64,000 nucleotides of DNA, from NCBI RefSeq assembly GCF_017161265.1, contig NZ_CP031393.1, forward strand, positions 1,116,001 through 1,180,000, read 5' to 3'. Below are positions 51,785 through 62,100 of the stretch, one piece after another. The notes under the pieces are model-generated. The model saw nothing but the letters and a program-made list of their open reading frames with translations, searched no databases and was not told the DNA's origin. Made by a program: the position numbers and the translations under genes. This DNA is from Treponema medium (GTDB lineage: Bacteria > Spirochaetota > Spirochaetia > Treponematales > Treponemataceae). Every line of letters starts with the position of its first letter. The first letter of the stretch is position 1.

Positions 51785-51829
51785 ATGAGATTACATATAC
51801 AACACATACGGGACGGCGGCCATGTTTGA
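51785..51829 (+). CDS. Possible 14-codon leader peptide overlapping the MacB permease start
   Basis: After AGGAGAACCT an ATG opens a 14-residue frame (MRLHIQHIRDGGHV) whose stop overlaps the permease start codon region. The permease ATG itself has no good ribosome binding site, so coupling is plausible. The peptide also resembles the usual end of an ABC ATPase, so it may be a scar of an ATPase-permease junction. A copy occurs near 51228. Confidence 0.35.
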   Translation: MRLHIQHIRDGGHV

Positions 51830-53042
51830 AGATATCCTTTCAGCATTGCAGAATTTCCGGCACAATAAGATGCGCACGCTCCTTTCGCTTTTAGGGATTA
51901 TGATCGGTGTATGCTCGGTTGTTATTACGATGAATTTAAGCCGTTCGCTGGAGGCAAGCGTTGCGTTGGTGTTTAAGGATTTCAGCAGTTCGATAGTCGC
52001 CGTGTGGCCTTCGTCGTGGCGGAATTCTGCAATTACTTTTAACGACCGCTATGCCGATATGCTGAAAAAAAAGATACCGCAGATAAAACGCGTTTTTTGG
52101 TTTGATTCGTTTAATGCCGCGGTCATGCGTGGCCGCCTGAACGCCGGCACGAAGGAATGTTTCGGTGTAGAATACGGGTATATGGAAGCGCAGAAATGGC
52201 ATCTTGAATACGGCACGGGATTTACCGCTTCGGATTTTATGAGCGGTGCGCAGAAGGTTATTATCGGGGAAGATATTGCCAAAGGCCTATTTCCGGAAGG
52301 AAGCGCCGTAGGTAAAACGCTGACGCTGTCGGTGGACAATGGAAATGCTGCGCCGCTCCTTTTTACGTGTACGGTTATCGGCGTGCTCAAAACAAAACAG
52401 ACGACGGTAGGGCAGATGCAGCGGTTTGTATTGATACCGCATTCATTTATAAGGCTGCAATTCGGCCGAAAGGAAGCTGACTCGGTTGATGTTGAATTGT
52501 ACGATACCATAATGGATATCGAAGCTGTTGAAGAGGCGATTAAAGCAGCCTCCGACGAATATGCAAACAGTAAAAATGCGGTACGGATATGGTCGGCGCA
52601 GTCGATGCAAAAACAGGTTCAGAGCAGTCTTGCGATGATTGCTGCCGTGCTGTCCGGTATTGCAGGGCTTTCACTGTTGATAGGCGGTGTCGGCATTATG
52701 AATATCATGCTTGTAACGGTTGCGGAGCGGCGGCAGGAAATCGGCATCCGTAAAGCAATCGGCGCTACGACGGGGGCTATTCTTTCGCAGTTCTTAACGG
52801 AATCGGCAGCCATCAGTATTGTCGGCGGCGGTATCGGTCTTGCAGCAGGTTTTTTAATCAGTCTTGTCGCCGTTACGCCGATTTTATCTCAGTTTTCAGG
52901 CGGAAGCGACGTTGTGTTATCGTTCAATATGCGGGGCGCGTTGATGGCGTTTTTGATTTCTGCAGGCGCAGGTATTTTCTTCGGGCTGTACCCCGCATGG
53001 CAGGCCGGCAAACTCGATCCCGTCAAGGCGCTGGAAGAATAA
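51822..53042 (+). CDS. MacB-type ABC permease 1
   Basis: The 406-residue protein has the MacB_PCD/FtsX layout. One N-terminal helix ('MRTLLSLLGIMIGVCSVVITM') is followed by a periplasmic domain of about 230 residues and three C-terminal helices, with the typical 'GGVGIMNIMLVTVAERRQEIGIRKAIGA' loop that contacts the ATPase. It would work with the ATPase at 48602 and MacA at 47593. The operon has been split by cassettes directly upstream. A second permease paralogue follows at 53353, so the transporter may be a heterodimer. Confidence 0.9.
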   Translation: MFEDILSALQNFRHNKMRTLLSLLGIMIGVCSVVITMNLSRSLEASVALVFKDFSSSIVAVWPSSWRNSAITFNDRYADMLKKKIPQIKRVFWFDSFNAAVMRGRLNAGTKECFGVEYGYMEAQKWHLEYGTGFTASDFMSGAQKVIIGEDIAKGLFPEGSAVGKTLTLSVDNGNAAPLLFTCTVIGVLKTKQTTVGQMQRFVLIPHSFIRLQFGRKEADSVDVELYDTIMDIEAVEEAIKAASDEYANSKNAVRIWSAQSMQKQVQSSLAMIAAVLSGIAGLSLLIGGVGIMNIMLVTVAERRQEIGIRKAIGATTGAILSQFLTESAAISIVGGGIGLAAGFLISLVAVTPILSQFSGGSDVVLSFNMRGALMAFLISAGAGIFFGLYPAWQAGKLDPVKALEE

Positions 53043-53110
53043 GTGTACATATAACCTACGATGTGCAAAATTTTGAATAAAATTTTGCACTATTTTTTTT
53101 GGAAAAGAGG

Positions 53111-53337
53111 AGTAAACGTATCAGGCCGAGTAGATAAAAATCGCGGAAAAATTGAGACTGTGAGACCATTTGAACCATCTTCAACTGTTGTACATCCGTG
53201 TACAACAGTTGAAGGCGAGTTTTGTGCGTACACAAAACATCGCTGCTGTATGGAACTACTGCCATCCTTGGCAGTTCTGGTCGAATAGTATCAATTTTTC
53301 CGCGGGGATATAAAAAAATCAGCCTGATGCGTTTACC
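53111..53337. repeat. Nested palindromic element E between the two permease genes
   Basis: Outer arms AGTAAACGTATCAGGC (53111-53126) and GCCTGATGCGTTTACC (53322-53337) pair at 14 of 16. Inner arms CGCGGAAAAATTGA (53142-53155) and its exact complement (53291-53304) follow. Inside are the hairpins CAACTGTTGTACA/TGTACAACAGTTG, GTTTTGTG/CACAAAAC and ACTGCCA/TGGCAGT. The right end lies 15 bases before the next ATG, with GAGGAT as ribosome binding site between. Confidence 0.85.
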
Positions 53338-53352
53338 CTGAGGATCAGAGCT

Positions 53353-54576
53353 ATGTTAGAAGATTTTATCAATGCGTTCGGTAATTTCCGCAGTAAAAAA
53401 TTGCGGACGGTACTGTCCCTATTGGGCATTGCAATCGGCGTTACCGTTGTGACGGTTATCAGCAATATCGGAAGTTCTATGCAGGTCAGTATGGCAAAAT
53501 TATTCAACCTTGATGCGATGAATATGATTCAAATTGAGCCTCGCTGGGATTTTGATAAACAAAAGCATCATATCAAACTGACTGAAAAATACCGTGAAGC
53601 ATTAGAAAAAAATGTACCGTACGTAAAAAACGTATTTTATTCAGGCTTTTTCAACGCAACGGTTTCGCATAATTCGTTTTATCTGAAAAATCAGCGGATA
53701 GTCGGCATCGAATACGGCGCACTTGAGGCAAACGGGTACGAATGGTCTTATGGAAAAAGTTTTAGTCTTGATGATTTTGCGAACCGACGGCACAAAATTA
53801 TTCTGGTTGAAGATGAAGCAAAGGTTCTGTTCCCCGAAGGAAATGCTATTGGAAAAAGGGTTACACTTACCGTTCCGTATAATCAGGGGCGCCAGTTTAT
53901 TCCATTTTCGTTTGAAGTATGCGGTGTTGTAAAGCCGCGCAATCGGTTTTCCAATATCGGTTCTTTTATGGTGCCGCGTTCATTTGTTGCGGAGGATATG
54001 GGTATCGGCAAAAACAATTCGGATATTGCTTCGGTGCAGATTTACGATCCTGCATATATTGACGAAGCAACGGCGCGGATAAAGGCATTTTCCGATTCGT
54101 TTGCCAAAACAGAAAACGCCTTATGGACGTTTTCGGAAAAAGACTTGATGAATCAGATCAATTCGCAAATCGGACTGGTTAGCGTCGTGCTTACGGTGAT
54201 TGCGGTTATGTCGCTTTTGGTCGGCGGCATCAACATTATGAATATTATGCTTGTTACCGTAACGGAGCGGAAAAAGGAAATCGGCATCCGTAAGGCGCTC
54301 GGTGCAAGCGAAGTGGTAATACGCAATCAGTTTTTAGTGGAGTCCGCGACGTTGAGTTTGACGGGTGGCATATTCGGTATGCTGCTTGGCGGAGGGCTTA
54401 GCATGCTTTTGGTTCAAACCGTCTTTCAGTCCGACAATTTTGAGATGTTTTTTTCCCCGAATGTAACCGGTTCGCTCATTGCATTTGCCGTGTCGATAAC
54501 CATCGGTATTTTTTTCGGTCTCCGCCCTGCGGTTAAAGCAGCGCGGCTGGATCCGGTTAAAGCATTGGCGGATTGA
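53353..54576 (+). CDS. MacB-type ABC permease 2
   Basis: The 407-residue paralogue of the preceding gene has the same domain order. It has an N-terminal helix ('LRTVLSLLGIAIGVTVVTVI'), a periplasmic domain, and three C-terminal helices with 'GGINIMNIMLVTVTERKKEIGIRKALGA'. It ends 'KAARLDPVKALAD', the common MacB ending. The pair suggests a heterodimeric export or mechanotransmission complex. Palindromic element E forms its leader. Confidence 0.9.
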   Translation: MLEDFINAFGNFRSKKLRTVLSLLGIAIGVTVVTVISNIGSSMQVSMAKLFNLDAMNMIQIEPRWDFDKQKHHIKLTEKYREALEKNVPYVKNVFYSGFFNATVSHNSFYLKNQRIVGIEYGALEANGYEWSYGKSFSLDDFANRRHKIILVEDEAKVLFPEGNAIGKRVTLTVPYNQGRQFIPFSFEVCGVVKPRNRFSNIGSFMVPRSFVAEDMGIGKNNSDIASVQIYDPAYIDEATARIKAFSDSFAKTENALWTFSEKDLMNQINSQIGLVSVVLTVIAVMSLLVGGINIMNIMLVTVTERKKEIGIRKALGASEVVIRNQFLVESATLSLTGGIFGMLLGGGLSMLLVQTVFQSDNFEMFFSPNVTGSLIAFAVSITIGIFFGLRPAVKAARLDPVKALAD

Positions 54577-54626
54577 TTGATGATTCGTGCGGATTTTTGA
54601 CAAGCGCAAATCTCGTGTCTGTATGA

Positions 54627-54655
54627 AACCACCGCCATCCTTTGGCGGTACTGAT
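54627..54655. repeat. Fragment of a palindromic element after permease 2
   Basis: ACCGCCATCCTTTGGCGGT is a hairpin with a TCCT loop, flanked by CTGTATGAAACC. The same unit (CTGTATGGAACTACTGCC and so on) occurs in elements C and E, so this looks like a piece left from such an element. Confidence 0.5.
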
Positions 54656-54718
54656 ACGTGTTATCGTGAAAATCATAACTGCCCGGCTTTTATCTTAGAA
54701 CCATCCTTGGAAATAAAG

Positions 54719-54818
54719 CGGGTTCTTAGGGCAGAGCCCTAAGTCGTCGTTTTTCTTTAGATGGGGTTATAGGGGAAGACTTTTCTTTTTATCGAAAAAA
54801 AAGAAAAGTCTTCCCCTA
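54719..54818 (+). repeat. Two-hairpin element, left copy beside the MCP gene
   Basis: GGGTTC is followed by hairpin 1 (CTTAGGGC/GCCCTAAG), then GTCGTCGTTTTTCTTT, then hairpin 2 (GGGGAAGACTTTTC/GAAAAGTCTTCCCC with loop TTTTTATCGAAAAA). Hairpin 2 overlaps the end of the MCP gene by 3 bases and could serve as its terminator. An inverted copy lies at 56963-57060. Confidence 0.75.
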
Positions 54819-56948
54819 ATTGATTTTGAACTTATTAACTTCCTGTGCAAGATGATCAATACTGGTTTTATTTTGCTCTGTGATAGAAACAACTTCTCCT
54901 ATCGCATTGGTTATTTGTTCGGCTCCGGAAGCTATTTCGGTCATATTGTCGGTCGTCTCTCGTGTAATATCTGCTAGTTTTTGCATCTCTGCAGCAATTT
55001 GTTTACCACCCTCAAGCATTTCTACAGAAGCAGCGCTGACATTTTTGGTTATCTGATTAATTGTCTCAATAGCCGATAAAACCCGTGTTCCGTTTTCTTC
55101 TTGCTCATGCATAAGATCTACAATTGTATCTTCTTTTTCCGAAATTTGACTGATAAGTTCATATACATCTATAAAGGTCTTCTCGGCTTGCATACCTGCT
55201 TTAGAAACTTGTGCGATAATTTCCGTCGATTCTTTGATAACCGCTCCTATTTGTTTTCCCTGCATATTGGACTCTTCGGCAAGTTTTCTAATTTCATCCG
55301 CTACAACCGCAAAGCCCTTGCCCGACTCCCCCGCATGGGCTGCCTCAATCGCCGCATTCATCGCCAAAAGGTTTGTTTGACTGGCAATATTCTGAATAAT
55401 CTGACTTGCTTCAAGCAATGCTTCTGACCGTTCCGCAACCTGTTTGACGAAATTATTTGCCGTACTTACTCCGTCTTTACCGTTTCTCATCTGATCGTAT
55501 ACATCTTTAATCAATCCATCATTTTGTGAAAGTATTTTATTAACACGAAGCATATTTTCTGCAGTGTTCGTTATTAATGCCGAAGACTGTGTAATATTTT
55601 CCGACTGTGTTGTAATCCCTTCAACAAGCAGGTTTAATTTTCCTTGAATTTGTTCGCTAGTTGCAGCTGTTTCCGTTACACCGGCAGCTTGCATTAACGC
55701 TTTTTCCTTAACGATTGCAGCATTGTTGCTTATTTCTTTTACTGCAGCAGCCGTTTCTTCCATATTACTTGATAAGTCTGCCCCGATTGCCATCATTTTA
55801 TCAGCTTCTTCTTTTAAAGCGGTCAGCATAGTATGGCTATGTTCCGTGGCTATATTCAAATGTGTCATAAGCCGTCCGATTTCATCATTGCGTTTTATCG
55901 TTACACGGTCGGTAAGATCTCCCGCCGCAATCTTTGCGAACATAGCCTCAAGCCGTGCAAAATAACGTCTAAGCGCACGGGAAGCAATAATTGCCAAAGT
56001 GAAATAAATAACAAACATCAGCAATCCGATGAGTACCATAATTCTGACAAGCTCATAAAACAGCGAAAGTATCTCGTTTTTTTCTACAAGGATAATAAGT
56101 TTCCATCCCAATTCGGGAAGCGGGAAGATATAGGCTTCTCTATTTTTCCCATCCAATGTAATAGCAGTGGAACCTTCCTTTTTTTGGACGATTTCCGAGA
56201 AAGCAATATCGACATCGCTTAGATTCTTAGAAATGAATGCGCTATGATTTGCAGTCGCTAAAATCATCCCGTCATCCTGTATAAGCATACAATATCCCGT
56301 CTTTCCTATTTTGACACTGCTGATAAACGAGGTTAAATCCGTTAAATTGATATCAATGCCAATACAACCGAGCAACGCACCGTTACTGTCTTTTACGGCC
56401 TTTGCTACCGCTACGACGGGCGTATTGTCTGTAGCAATATATACCGGTGTGATAACGATATCTCCGTTTGCTTCTACCGCCTGTTTATACCATGGCCTTT
56501 GACGAGGATCGTACCCTAGCTCATCTTCTCCTGTCCATGAAGATGCGATTCCACCCCATCGGGTTCCCATATAGACATCTTGAAACTCGGTGAAGCTTCC
56601 CTCTACGGCTCTAAACAGTGTTACAAGCTCCTGTTCCGTTTTTCCGTCATGCGTATATATTCTTCCTGATTTTTGTGCCTCTATCGTATAATTGTAAATA
56701 GTTTCATCAGCACCCAACACGGCAGGATGCGAAGCAAGCATGGTAACGACATTTTTACCGTTTTGTATAAAAATATCTATAGATTTTCTTATATTGCTAT
56801 ATTGCTGGGAAGTAAAACTATTAAATTGTGCGGTATTCCTTCTATAAAGTGCATAGCCGACAACTGCACTAATAAAGCTGATAATTGAGATGATCGTGAT
56901 TGTGATTGCCCGCAATAGCCTAAAACGAATTGAAAGTGCTTTTTTCAT
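54816..56948 (-). CDS. Methyl-accepting chemotaxis protein (dCache_1)
   Basis: The 710-residue chemoreceptor has an N-terminal helix (about 8-30), a periplasmic double-Cache domain (about 35-285, with '[25 protein letters not shown]' and '[14 protein letters not shown]', the usual ligand-pocket pattern for amino acids), a second helix (about 290-320), a HAMP domain, and a long cytoplasmic coiled coil whose signalling tip '[44 protein letters not shown]' is standard. It would signal to CheA/CheW. The start follows AAAAGGAGA. Inverted two-hairpin elements flank the gene. Confidence 0.95.
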   Translation of the reverse strand: MKKALSIRFRLLRAITITIISIISFISAVVGYALYRRNTAQFNSFTSQQYSNIRKSIDIFIQNGKNVVTMLASHPAVLGADETIYNYTIEAQKSGRIYTHDGKTEQELVTLFRAVEGSFTEFQDVYMGTRWGGIASSWTGEDELGYDPRQRPWYKQAVEANGDIVITPVYIATDNTPVVAVAKAVKDSNGALLGCIGIDINLTDLTSFISSVKIGKTGYCMLIQDDGMILATANHSAFISKNLSDVDIAFSEIVQKKEGSTAITLDGKNREAYIFPLPELGWKLIILVEKNEILSLFYELVRIMVLIGLLMFVIYFTLAIIASRALRRYFARLEAMFAKIAAGDLTDRVTIKRNDEIGRLMTHLNIATEHSHTMLTALKEEADKMMAIGADLSSNMEETAAAVKEISNNAAIVKEKALMQAAGVTETAATSEQIQGKLNLLVEGITTQSENITQSSALITNTAENMLRVNKILSQNDGLIKDVYDQMRNGKDGVSTANNFVKQVAERSEALLEASQIIQNIASQTNLLAMNAAIEAAHAGESGKGFAVVADEIRKLAEESNMQGKQIGAVIKESTEIIAQVSKAGMQAEKTFIDVYELISQISEKEDTIVDLMHEQEENGTRVLSAIETINQITKNVSAASVEMLEGGKQIAAEMQKLADITRETTDNMTEIASGAEQITNAIGEVVSITEQNKTSIDHLAQEVNKFKIN

Positions 56949-56962
56949 TGTAAATCTCCTTT

Positions 56963-57060
56963 TATAGGGAATTTTTTTTTCGATAAAAAGAAAAATAGTT
57001 CCCTACGACCCTAAAAAAAGAAAAATGACGACCAAAGGGAGACCCCTTTGGAACCCCCTA
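56963..57060 (-). repeat. Two-hairpin element, right inverted copy
   Basis: On the minus strand the order is the same as in the left copy: GGGTTC, hairpin 1 (here CCAAAGGG/CCCTTTGG), GTCGTCATTTTTCTTT, then hairpin 2 (TAGGGAA/TTCCCTA with loop TTTTTATCGAAAAA). Hairpin 1 differs from the left copy on both sides in a way that keeps the pairs. The element forms much of the MCP leader and ends just before its ribosome binding site. Confidence 0.75.
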
Positions 57061-57202
57061 TCTTTTTTTAACTTGTTTGGTAATAGAAAAATCTCATCAT
57101 TATGAAGAGACAACGCAGATGTCCGTATATTTTCAAAAGATGGAGGAAGGCGCTATATCCATTTCTATCCTTCATGTTAAGTTCGCTTCGATAACTTTTT
57201 GT

Positions 57203-57232
57203 ATTATATACTACAGTTAACAATATCGTCAA
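57203..57232 (-). promoter_or_regulatory. Promoter of the MCP gene
   Basis: On the minus strand: -35 TTGACG (57232-57227), an 18-base spacer, and a perfect -10 TATAAT (57208-57203). The leader would be about 250 bases and would contain the two-hairpin element. Nothing else is seen between 57061 and 57202. Confidence 0.6.
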
Positions 57233-57253
57233 CTTAAATATTCAGAAAAGCAA

Positions 57254-57943
57254 TTACGGCAACGGGAGCGGTGCACTGAGAAAACCGATCGATTGGTCGG
57301 CAGTTTCTCCGAAACACTGAATATACCGTGCATCCGTGGGGCTATTCTCAAGCGTTTCAAGTGAGCCGTTTTGCCGATCGGTGCCGTTTGTTTGCAGTTG
57401 ATATACGGTAAGAGGTTGTAAATCAGCACTCAGCATAATCAATGAAAAATATGAACACATACCGCTATCGGTAATGTGCAGCGTCCATTGCTCATTTTCC
57501 AGCGCAAATTCAAACGGCAAAAAAGTGATTATCTGCGGCGTTTGCAGTGAAAAGGTTGTCTCCGTTTTATTTCCACCCAAATCGGAAGCTCTAAGCGTAT
57601 ATTGTCCTGCGGGGAAAAAACGGCGGGGATACTTGAACTTATTTGAACCTATCCATTGCGCATTCTTGGAATATCCTGCTTCCTGTAAAAAAACGGTGTT
57701 TTCTCGATGGAGAGACCATTCAAGCCCGGTAGCATCTTCACGCAACGTCAAATTTTTATAATCATTTCTGCCGTCACCGTCTTCAAGCAACATAAAAACG
57801 GCGAGCCGCTCCGTTATAGCACCCTGTTGATTATAGCTGTATATCCGTTGCTTTTTTGTAAGTACAACGGACGGCGTATTAAATGAACACGAGGTGCACA
57901 CTAAAACGGCTGATAATAGACACGTAAAAGAAAGATACTTCAT
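57254..57943 (-). CDS. Lipoprotein, unknown function
   Basis: From the ATG at 57943 the protein has 229 residues and a lipoprotein signal, 'MKYLSFTCLLSAVLVCTSC', with lipobox CTSC. The mature part is beta-rich ('GQYTLRASDLGGNKTETTFSL') and might be one or two Ig-like domains. I do not recognise it. It begins 4 bases after the stop of the 57948 gene and is probably in the same operon as the TPR proteins. An upstream in-frame ATG at 57973 would bury the signal. Confidence 0.65.
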   Translation of the reverse strand: MKYLSFTCLLSAVLVCTSCSFNTPSVVLTKKQRIYSYNQQGAITERLAVFMLLEDGDGRNDYKNLTLREDATGLEWSLHRENTVFLQEAGYSKNAQWIGSNKFKYPRRFFPAGQYTLRASDLGGNKTETTFSLQTPQIITFLPFEFALENEQWTLHITDSGMCSYFSLIMLSADLQPLTVYQLQTNGTDRQNGSLETLENSPTDARYIQCFGETADQSIGFLSAPLPLP

Positions 57944-57947
57944 CGGC

Positions 57948-59117
57948 CTAGAACATAAAGGAAAGGTTGACAACCGTCAGATCGGCAGCGGCTTTGTTTG
58001 CACTGGATTCAAAGTGTACATTTCTACTTTCGCATTGCTCGATTAAATACGAAATATAGTACATTCCAAGACTGCATATATCCGATCCCTCCGGTAGTGC
58101 ACGGTAAAAATCGATGAGCGAATTTTTATTAATATCCGCTTTCTTCATGTCGTTGATACTCGCTTTTATCGCTTCTGAAGAGTTCGCTTTTGCTTCGTTG
58201 TACAGCGAAATTTGCATCTTTCCCTGTGTTCCGATTGAAGTAGTACTTCCGCCTCCGATTTTCCATGAAACAAAGACCTTTTTTTCTTTCCGCTTCAGTT
58301 CGGCAATAAGTAATTGGCGAACTTTCGGATCGAAAAGTGCGTCTTGAGGATCTTCCATGTTTGGAAATAACTGTTTTGCCTCATTGCGCATATTTATGTT
58401 TTCTGCACTTAGGATCAGCTCCATCAGCACGAGCGAGATATATTCGGCTATTTTCGTTTTATCGATATACTCGTTAAGGCTGGTACGGATTGTCCGTATG
58501 ATAAGGTCGAAGTTCGGGGCGGTTTTAAATTTTGTAATGATAAACCATATAAAAGGCCGCAGATTATTGAGGAATTTTTCGCTCAGAAAGAGTTTCATAT
58601 TTTTATCTGCTGGAGAAAGATCTTCTTTACTGATAAAAGCTGACAGCGGCGCCAGAATTTCTTTTTTTGTCTTATAAATGAGATCTTCATTTTTCTTTAA
58701 AATCGCTGCTAAATATCTCTGATTAATATGCGTTTTCTCATCAATAATATTTGCAGGATTGAGTCTGTTCCATTTTTTTATTACCGGTGAAGCTAAAATT
58801 TGTTTAAATATGAACATATCGTATTGACGGTATAACAGGGAGAATACAATCAATTTTGATAAATCCATAATTTCTTGGCGAGAAGAACCTAATTCCGACT
58901 GCGAAATTTCAATCTTTGAAATATAGTTTGCGAGGATGAGGCGTTGAATGTTGTCGGGTACAAAAGAGTCCAAAGAAATTCCATACTCTTCAACATTTCC
59001 TGCCAAGGTAAATCGCAACAGCTTCTTGTTTTGATTAATAAAGAAAGTTGAACCTTCCTGTGTTAAAACCAACTTAATCGGAAGATTTAATAACCGTTTC
59101 TTTTCTCCTGATGCCAT
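57948..59117 (-). CDS. Conserved hypothetical protein
   Basis: The 389-residue protein has no signal or membrane segment. The first 50 residues look beta-rich ('KLVLTQEGSTFFINQNKKLLRFTLAG'), the middle is helical, and the C-terminal part ('DFYRALPEGSDICSLGMYYISYLIEQCESRNVHFESS') looks alpha/beta. The family is not recognised. It is likely treponeme-specific. The ribosome binding site GAGGAAAA precedes the ATG. It lies 32 bases after the TPR protein and 4 before the lipoprotein, so the four genes from 63467 to 57254 look like one operon. Confidence 0.6.
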   Translation of the reverse strand: MASGEKKRLLNLPIKLVLTQEGSTFFINQNKKLLRFTLAGNVEEYGISLDSFVPDNIQRLILANYISKIEISQSELGSSRQEIMDLSKLIVFSLLYRQYDMFIFKQILASPVIKKWNRLNPANIIDEKTHINQRYLAAILKKNEDLIYKTKKEILAPLSAFISKEDLSPADKNMKLFLSEKFLNNLRPFIWFIITKFKTAPNFDLIIRTIRTSLNEYIDKTKIAEYISLVLMELILSAENINMRNEAKQLFPNMEDPQDALFDPKVRQLLIAELKRKEKKVFVSWKIGGGSTTSIGTQGKMQISLYNEAKANSSEAIKASINDMKKADINKNSLIDFYRALPEGSDICSLGMYYISYLIEQCESRNVHFESSANKAAADLTVVNLSFMF

Positions 59118-59149
59118 AATCGTTTTCCTCGCCTTAAAAATACTATTTT

Positions 59150-62100
59150 TTAGAGATTAACTAATAACTTTTTAACTTCGGCTGCATTGCGATAATTCGG
59201 CTTTTGCTTAAGTAACTGCTCAAAAACCGCCTTTGCCTCCGCCTTGTTATCTAAACTAATATACACTTTTCCGAGCTCATAGTAACTATCCCATGCTTGC
59301 GGATTTATTTTGATGATAGCCTGATAGGTGTCGCGTGCATTTTCTTTTAATCCGGCTGATAGGTAGACAGCTGCGAGATTTTGACGGGCATCAATATCTT
59401 TCGGCATCATTTTTATTGCATTAGCATAATAATCGATAGCTTTTCCGTACTGATTTTTTAGTCCGTAGAGCTTTCCTAAATTCATATTTACTTCAAAGTT
59501 TGAAGGCTCCGCCCGATATGCAGCCAACAGGTGCTGTTCCGCGTTGTCGAGGCGCCCTGCTTCAAGCTGAATCCGTCCAAGGTTGATACGGGGCTTACTA
59601 TAGTTCCCGTCAGCTGTAACGGCACGGGTGTAGTAATCCTCAGCTTCGCGCAGCCGATTGTTTTTTTCGAGCGCTAATCCGTAGGTATATAAGAAGCGAG
59701 CGTCTTTATCGTTGACAGCTAAGGCTTTTTGGGCGTTCTGTAACGCTTCTGCCGCCTTGCCGAGTTCAAGTTGTACTGAAGCAAGGTTATAATACGTTAC
59801 CGGATCGGTATCGCCAAGCGCTAACGCTTCCTTAAAATAGCGCTCTGCTTGTTTGGCATCTTTTTGTTTTGAATATACTTGCGCCATCTCTTTTAAGGCA
59901 GAAGTATTTGACGGTTCCAACGCTAGTGCTTTCCGGTAGTTGTTAATTGCCTCGCCGTAATTGCGCTTTTTATCCTGCATACGGGCTATTTCAATCCATG
60001 CACGGACATAATCCGGCTTTAACGCTGCGGCTTTTGAAAAAGCCGTAAGGGCGGCATCATTTGCGTTCATAATCTTGTGCGTCATACCGAGGTTGAAAAA
60101 AGCCGCTTCAAATTGCGGATTGGATTTTACAGCTTGTTCAAAAGCGGTGCGCGCTTGCGGGTATTTTTTCTGTGCAAAATACTTTCTACCTAACTCATAA
60201 TTGTATTGAGCATTTTGCGGATCGAATCGGCGGGCTGCCTCCAATTCCTGTATTGCAAGCGCAGTATTGTTTTGGGCATCTGCAATTTGAGCATATACAT
60301 AGTGAGCCTTGGCCTCATCGTTTTTAGAAGCTATTGATTTTTTAATATAGTCGGCGGCCTCTTTTAACGCTTGATCTTTATGGGCGGGGTCGGTCTTTGA
60401 AAGCGACTGCATGGCTTCCGCCATTTCCCTGTATTGTTCAGCCGCAAATGTGGGATCTCCTGACGGCATTTGCGCTACCGCTTTCTTGAAAGCACTTTGC
60501 GCTGCGGCAAAATTGCCGGTTGCAGCGGCTTTTTTCCCTTGTTGTACCAGTGCGTCTACTTCATGCTTTTTAGCCACTAATTCAGCTTGCGCTTTTTTTG
60601 CTGCCGCAGCTTCGGCAGCTGCACGGGCTTGTGCTGCCGCCTGTGTGTTTGCATTGTTTACCGTATTAGTCTGGTTCGCCTTATTTGCGGCGGTATTTTT
60701 TTGCGGTGCAGCGGGCTGTGTTTGCCGTGAAGCTGCCGTGTTTGTTTGCTGTGCGGTCTGCGGTTTTGAAGAGGGACTTGCTTGCGCTTGTAATGCCGAT
60801 TGCGCATTGGTAATTTTTGCAGCTAAGGCTTGCGATTCAGAGGTGTTCTTTGCTGCAAGTCCCTTTTTGATATACTCATTAGCTTTTTTTAATGCACTTG
60901 CTTTCGTCTGCTTGTCCGTTGAATTTTCCGCCAAGTTGAACATTGCGTCAGCCATTTTGCGATAGGACTCTTCCGCAAAATCATTATCTTTAGGCATGAA
61001 GCGGCTTGCTCTGTCCAAAGCAAGCATTGCGTTACTCAACTGCTTGCGTTGTGCTGCGGCTGTTCCTTGCGCTATAAGGTTTTCTACCTGTTTGTGTGCG
61101 GCTGTTTTAGGCTGTTCTTGCTGTTTGCGTTGAGCCTCGGCTTTTGCCTGCGCAAGCCGCTCCTGTTCTTTGCGTTGTTCTTCGGCTTTTTTCTGGGCTG
61201 CGGCTTGGGCAGCCTGCTCCTGCTGCTTACGTTGAGCCTCGGCTTTTGCCTGCGCAAGCCGCTCCTGTTCTTTGCGTTGTTCTTCGGCTTTTTTCTGGGC
61301 TGCGGCTTGGACTGCCTGCTCCTGCTGCTTACGTTGAGCCTCTGCCTTTGCCTGAGCAAGCCGTTCCTGCTCTTTGCGTTGTTCTTCAGCTTTTTTCTGA
61401 GCGGCGGCTTGGGCTGCCTGTTCTCGCTGTTTGCGTTGAGCCTCGGCTTTTGCCTGCGCAAGCCGCTCCTGTTCTTTGCGTTGTTCTTCGGCTTTTTTCT
61501 GGGCTGCGGCTTGGGCAGCCTGCTCTTGCTGCTTACGTTGAGCCTCGGCTTTTGCCTGAGCAAGCCGTTCCTGTTCTTTGCGTGCATCAAGTATTTTAGC
61601 GTATAGATTGCGGGCGCCGGAGCTGTTCTGTGCGGCGAGCGCTGCTTTAATGTAGTTTTCAGCTTTATTCAGCGACGTCTGCACATCGTTCGGATTTGAT
61701 AAGCGCTGTGCAAGGTTGAGCATCGCATCAGCCATTTCCATGTATGAATCGCTTGCAAACTGCTTATTGTCCGGCATTGAGGCAGCCGCTCTATCGAAGG
61801 CGGATATCGCACCCCCAACCTGCCGCTTATTCACCGCATTTTTCCCTTGTCCGATCAGTTCTACAACCTGTCTCCGCTGCTGTTCCGCTTGATCTTCTTT
61901 GCGTGCGCGTTCTGCCGCTTGCTGTTGGGCTAACAACGCCTGTTGACGCTTTGCTTCGGCCGCTTTTTGGTATTCAGCTATAATATTACTATAGAGTTCA
62001 CGTGCATCCGTATTATTGCGAGCCGCAAGAGACTTCTTTATATACCGTTCAGCTTCATCCCGAGCTTTTTGTGCAGTTTGCGTATCGGGCGCTGTTTTCG

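Noticed and set aside
61049-61606. Long plus-strand frames (up to 185 residues) opposite the TPR gene
   Set aside because: They lie in the 102-bp repeats and reflect the Ala/Gln/Lys/Glu codon pattern of the real gene. The products are Leu/Phe/Cys-rich low complexity.
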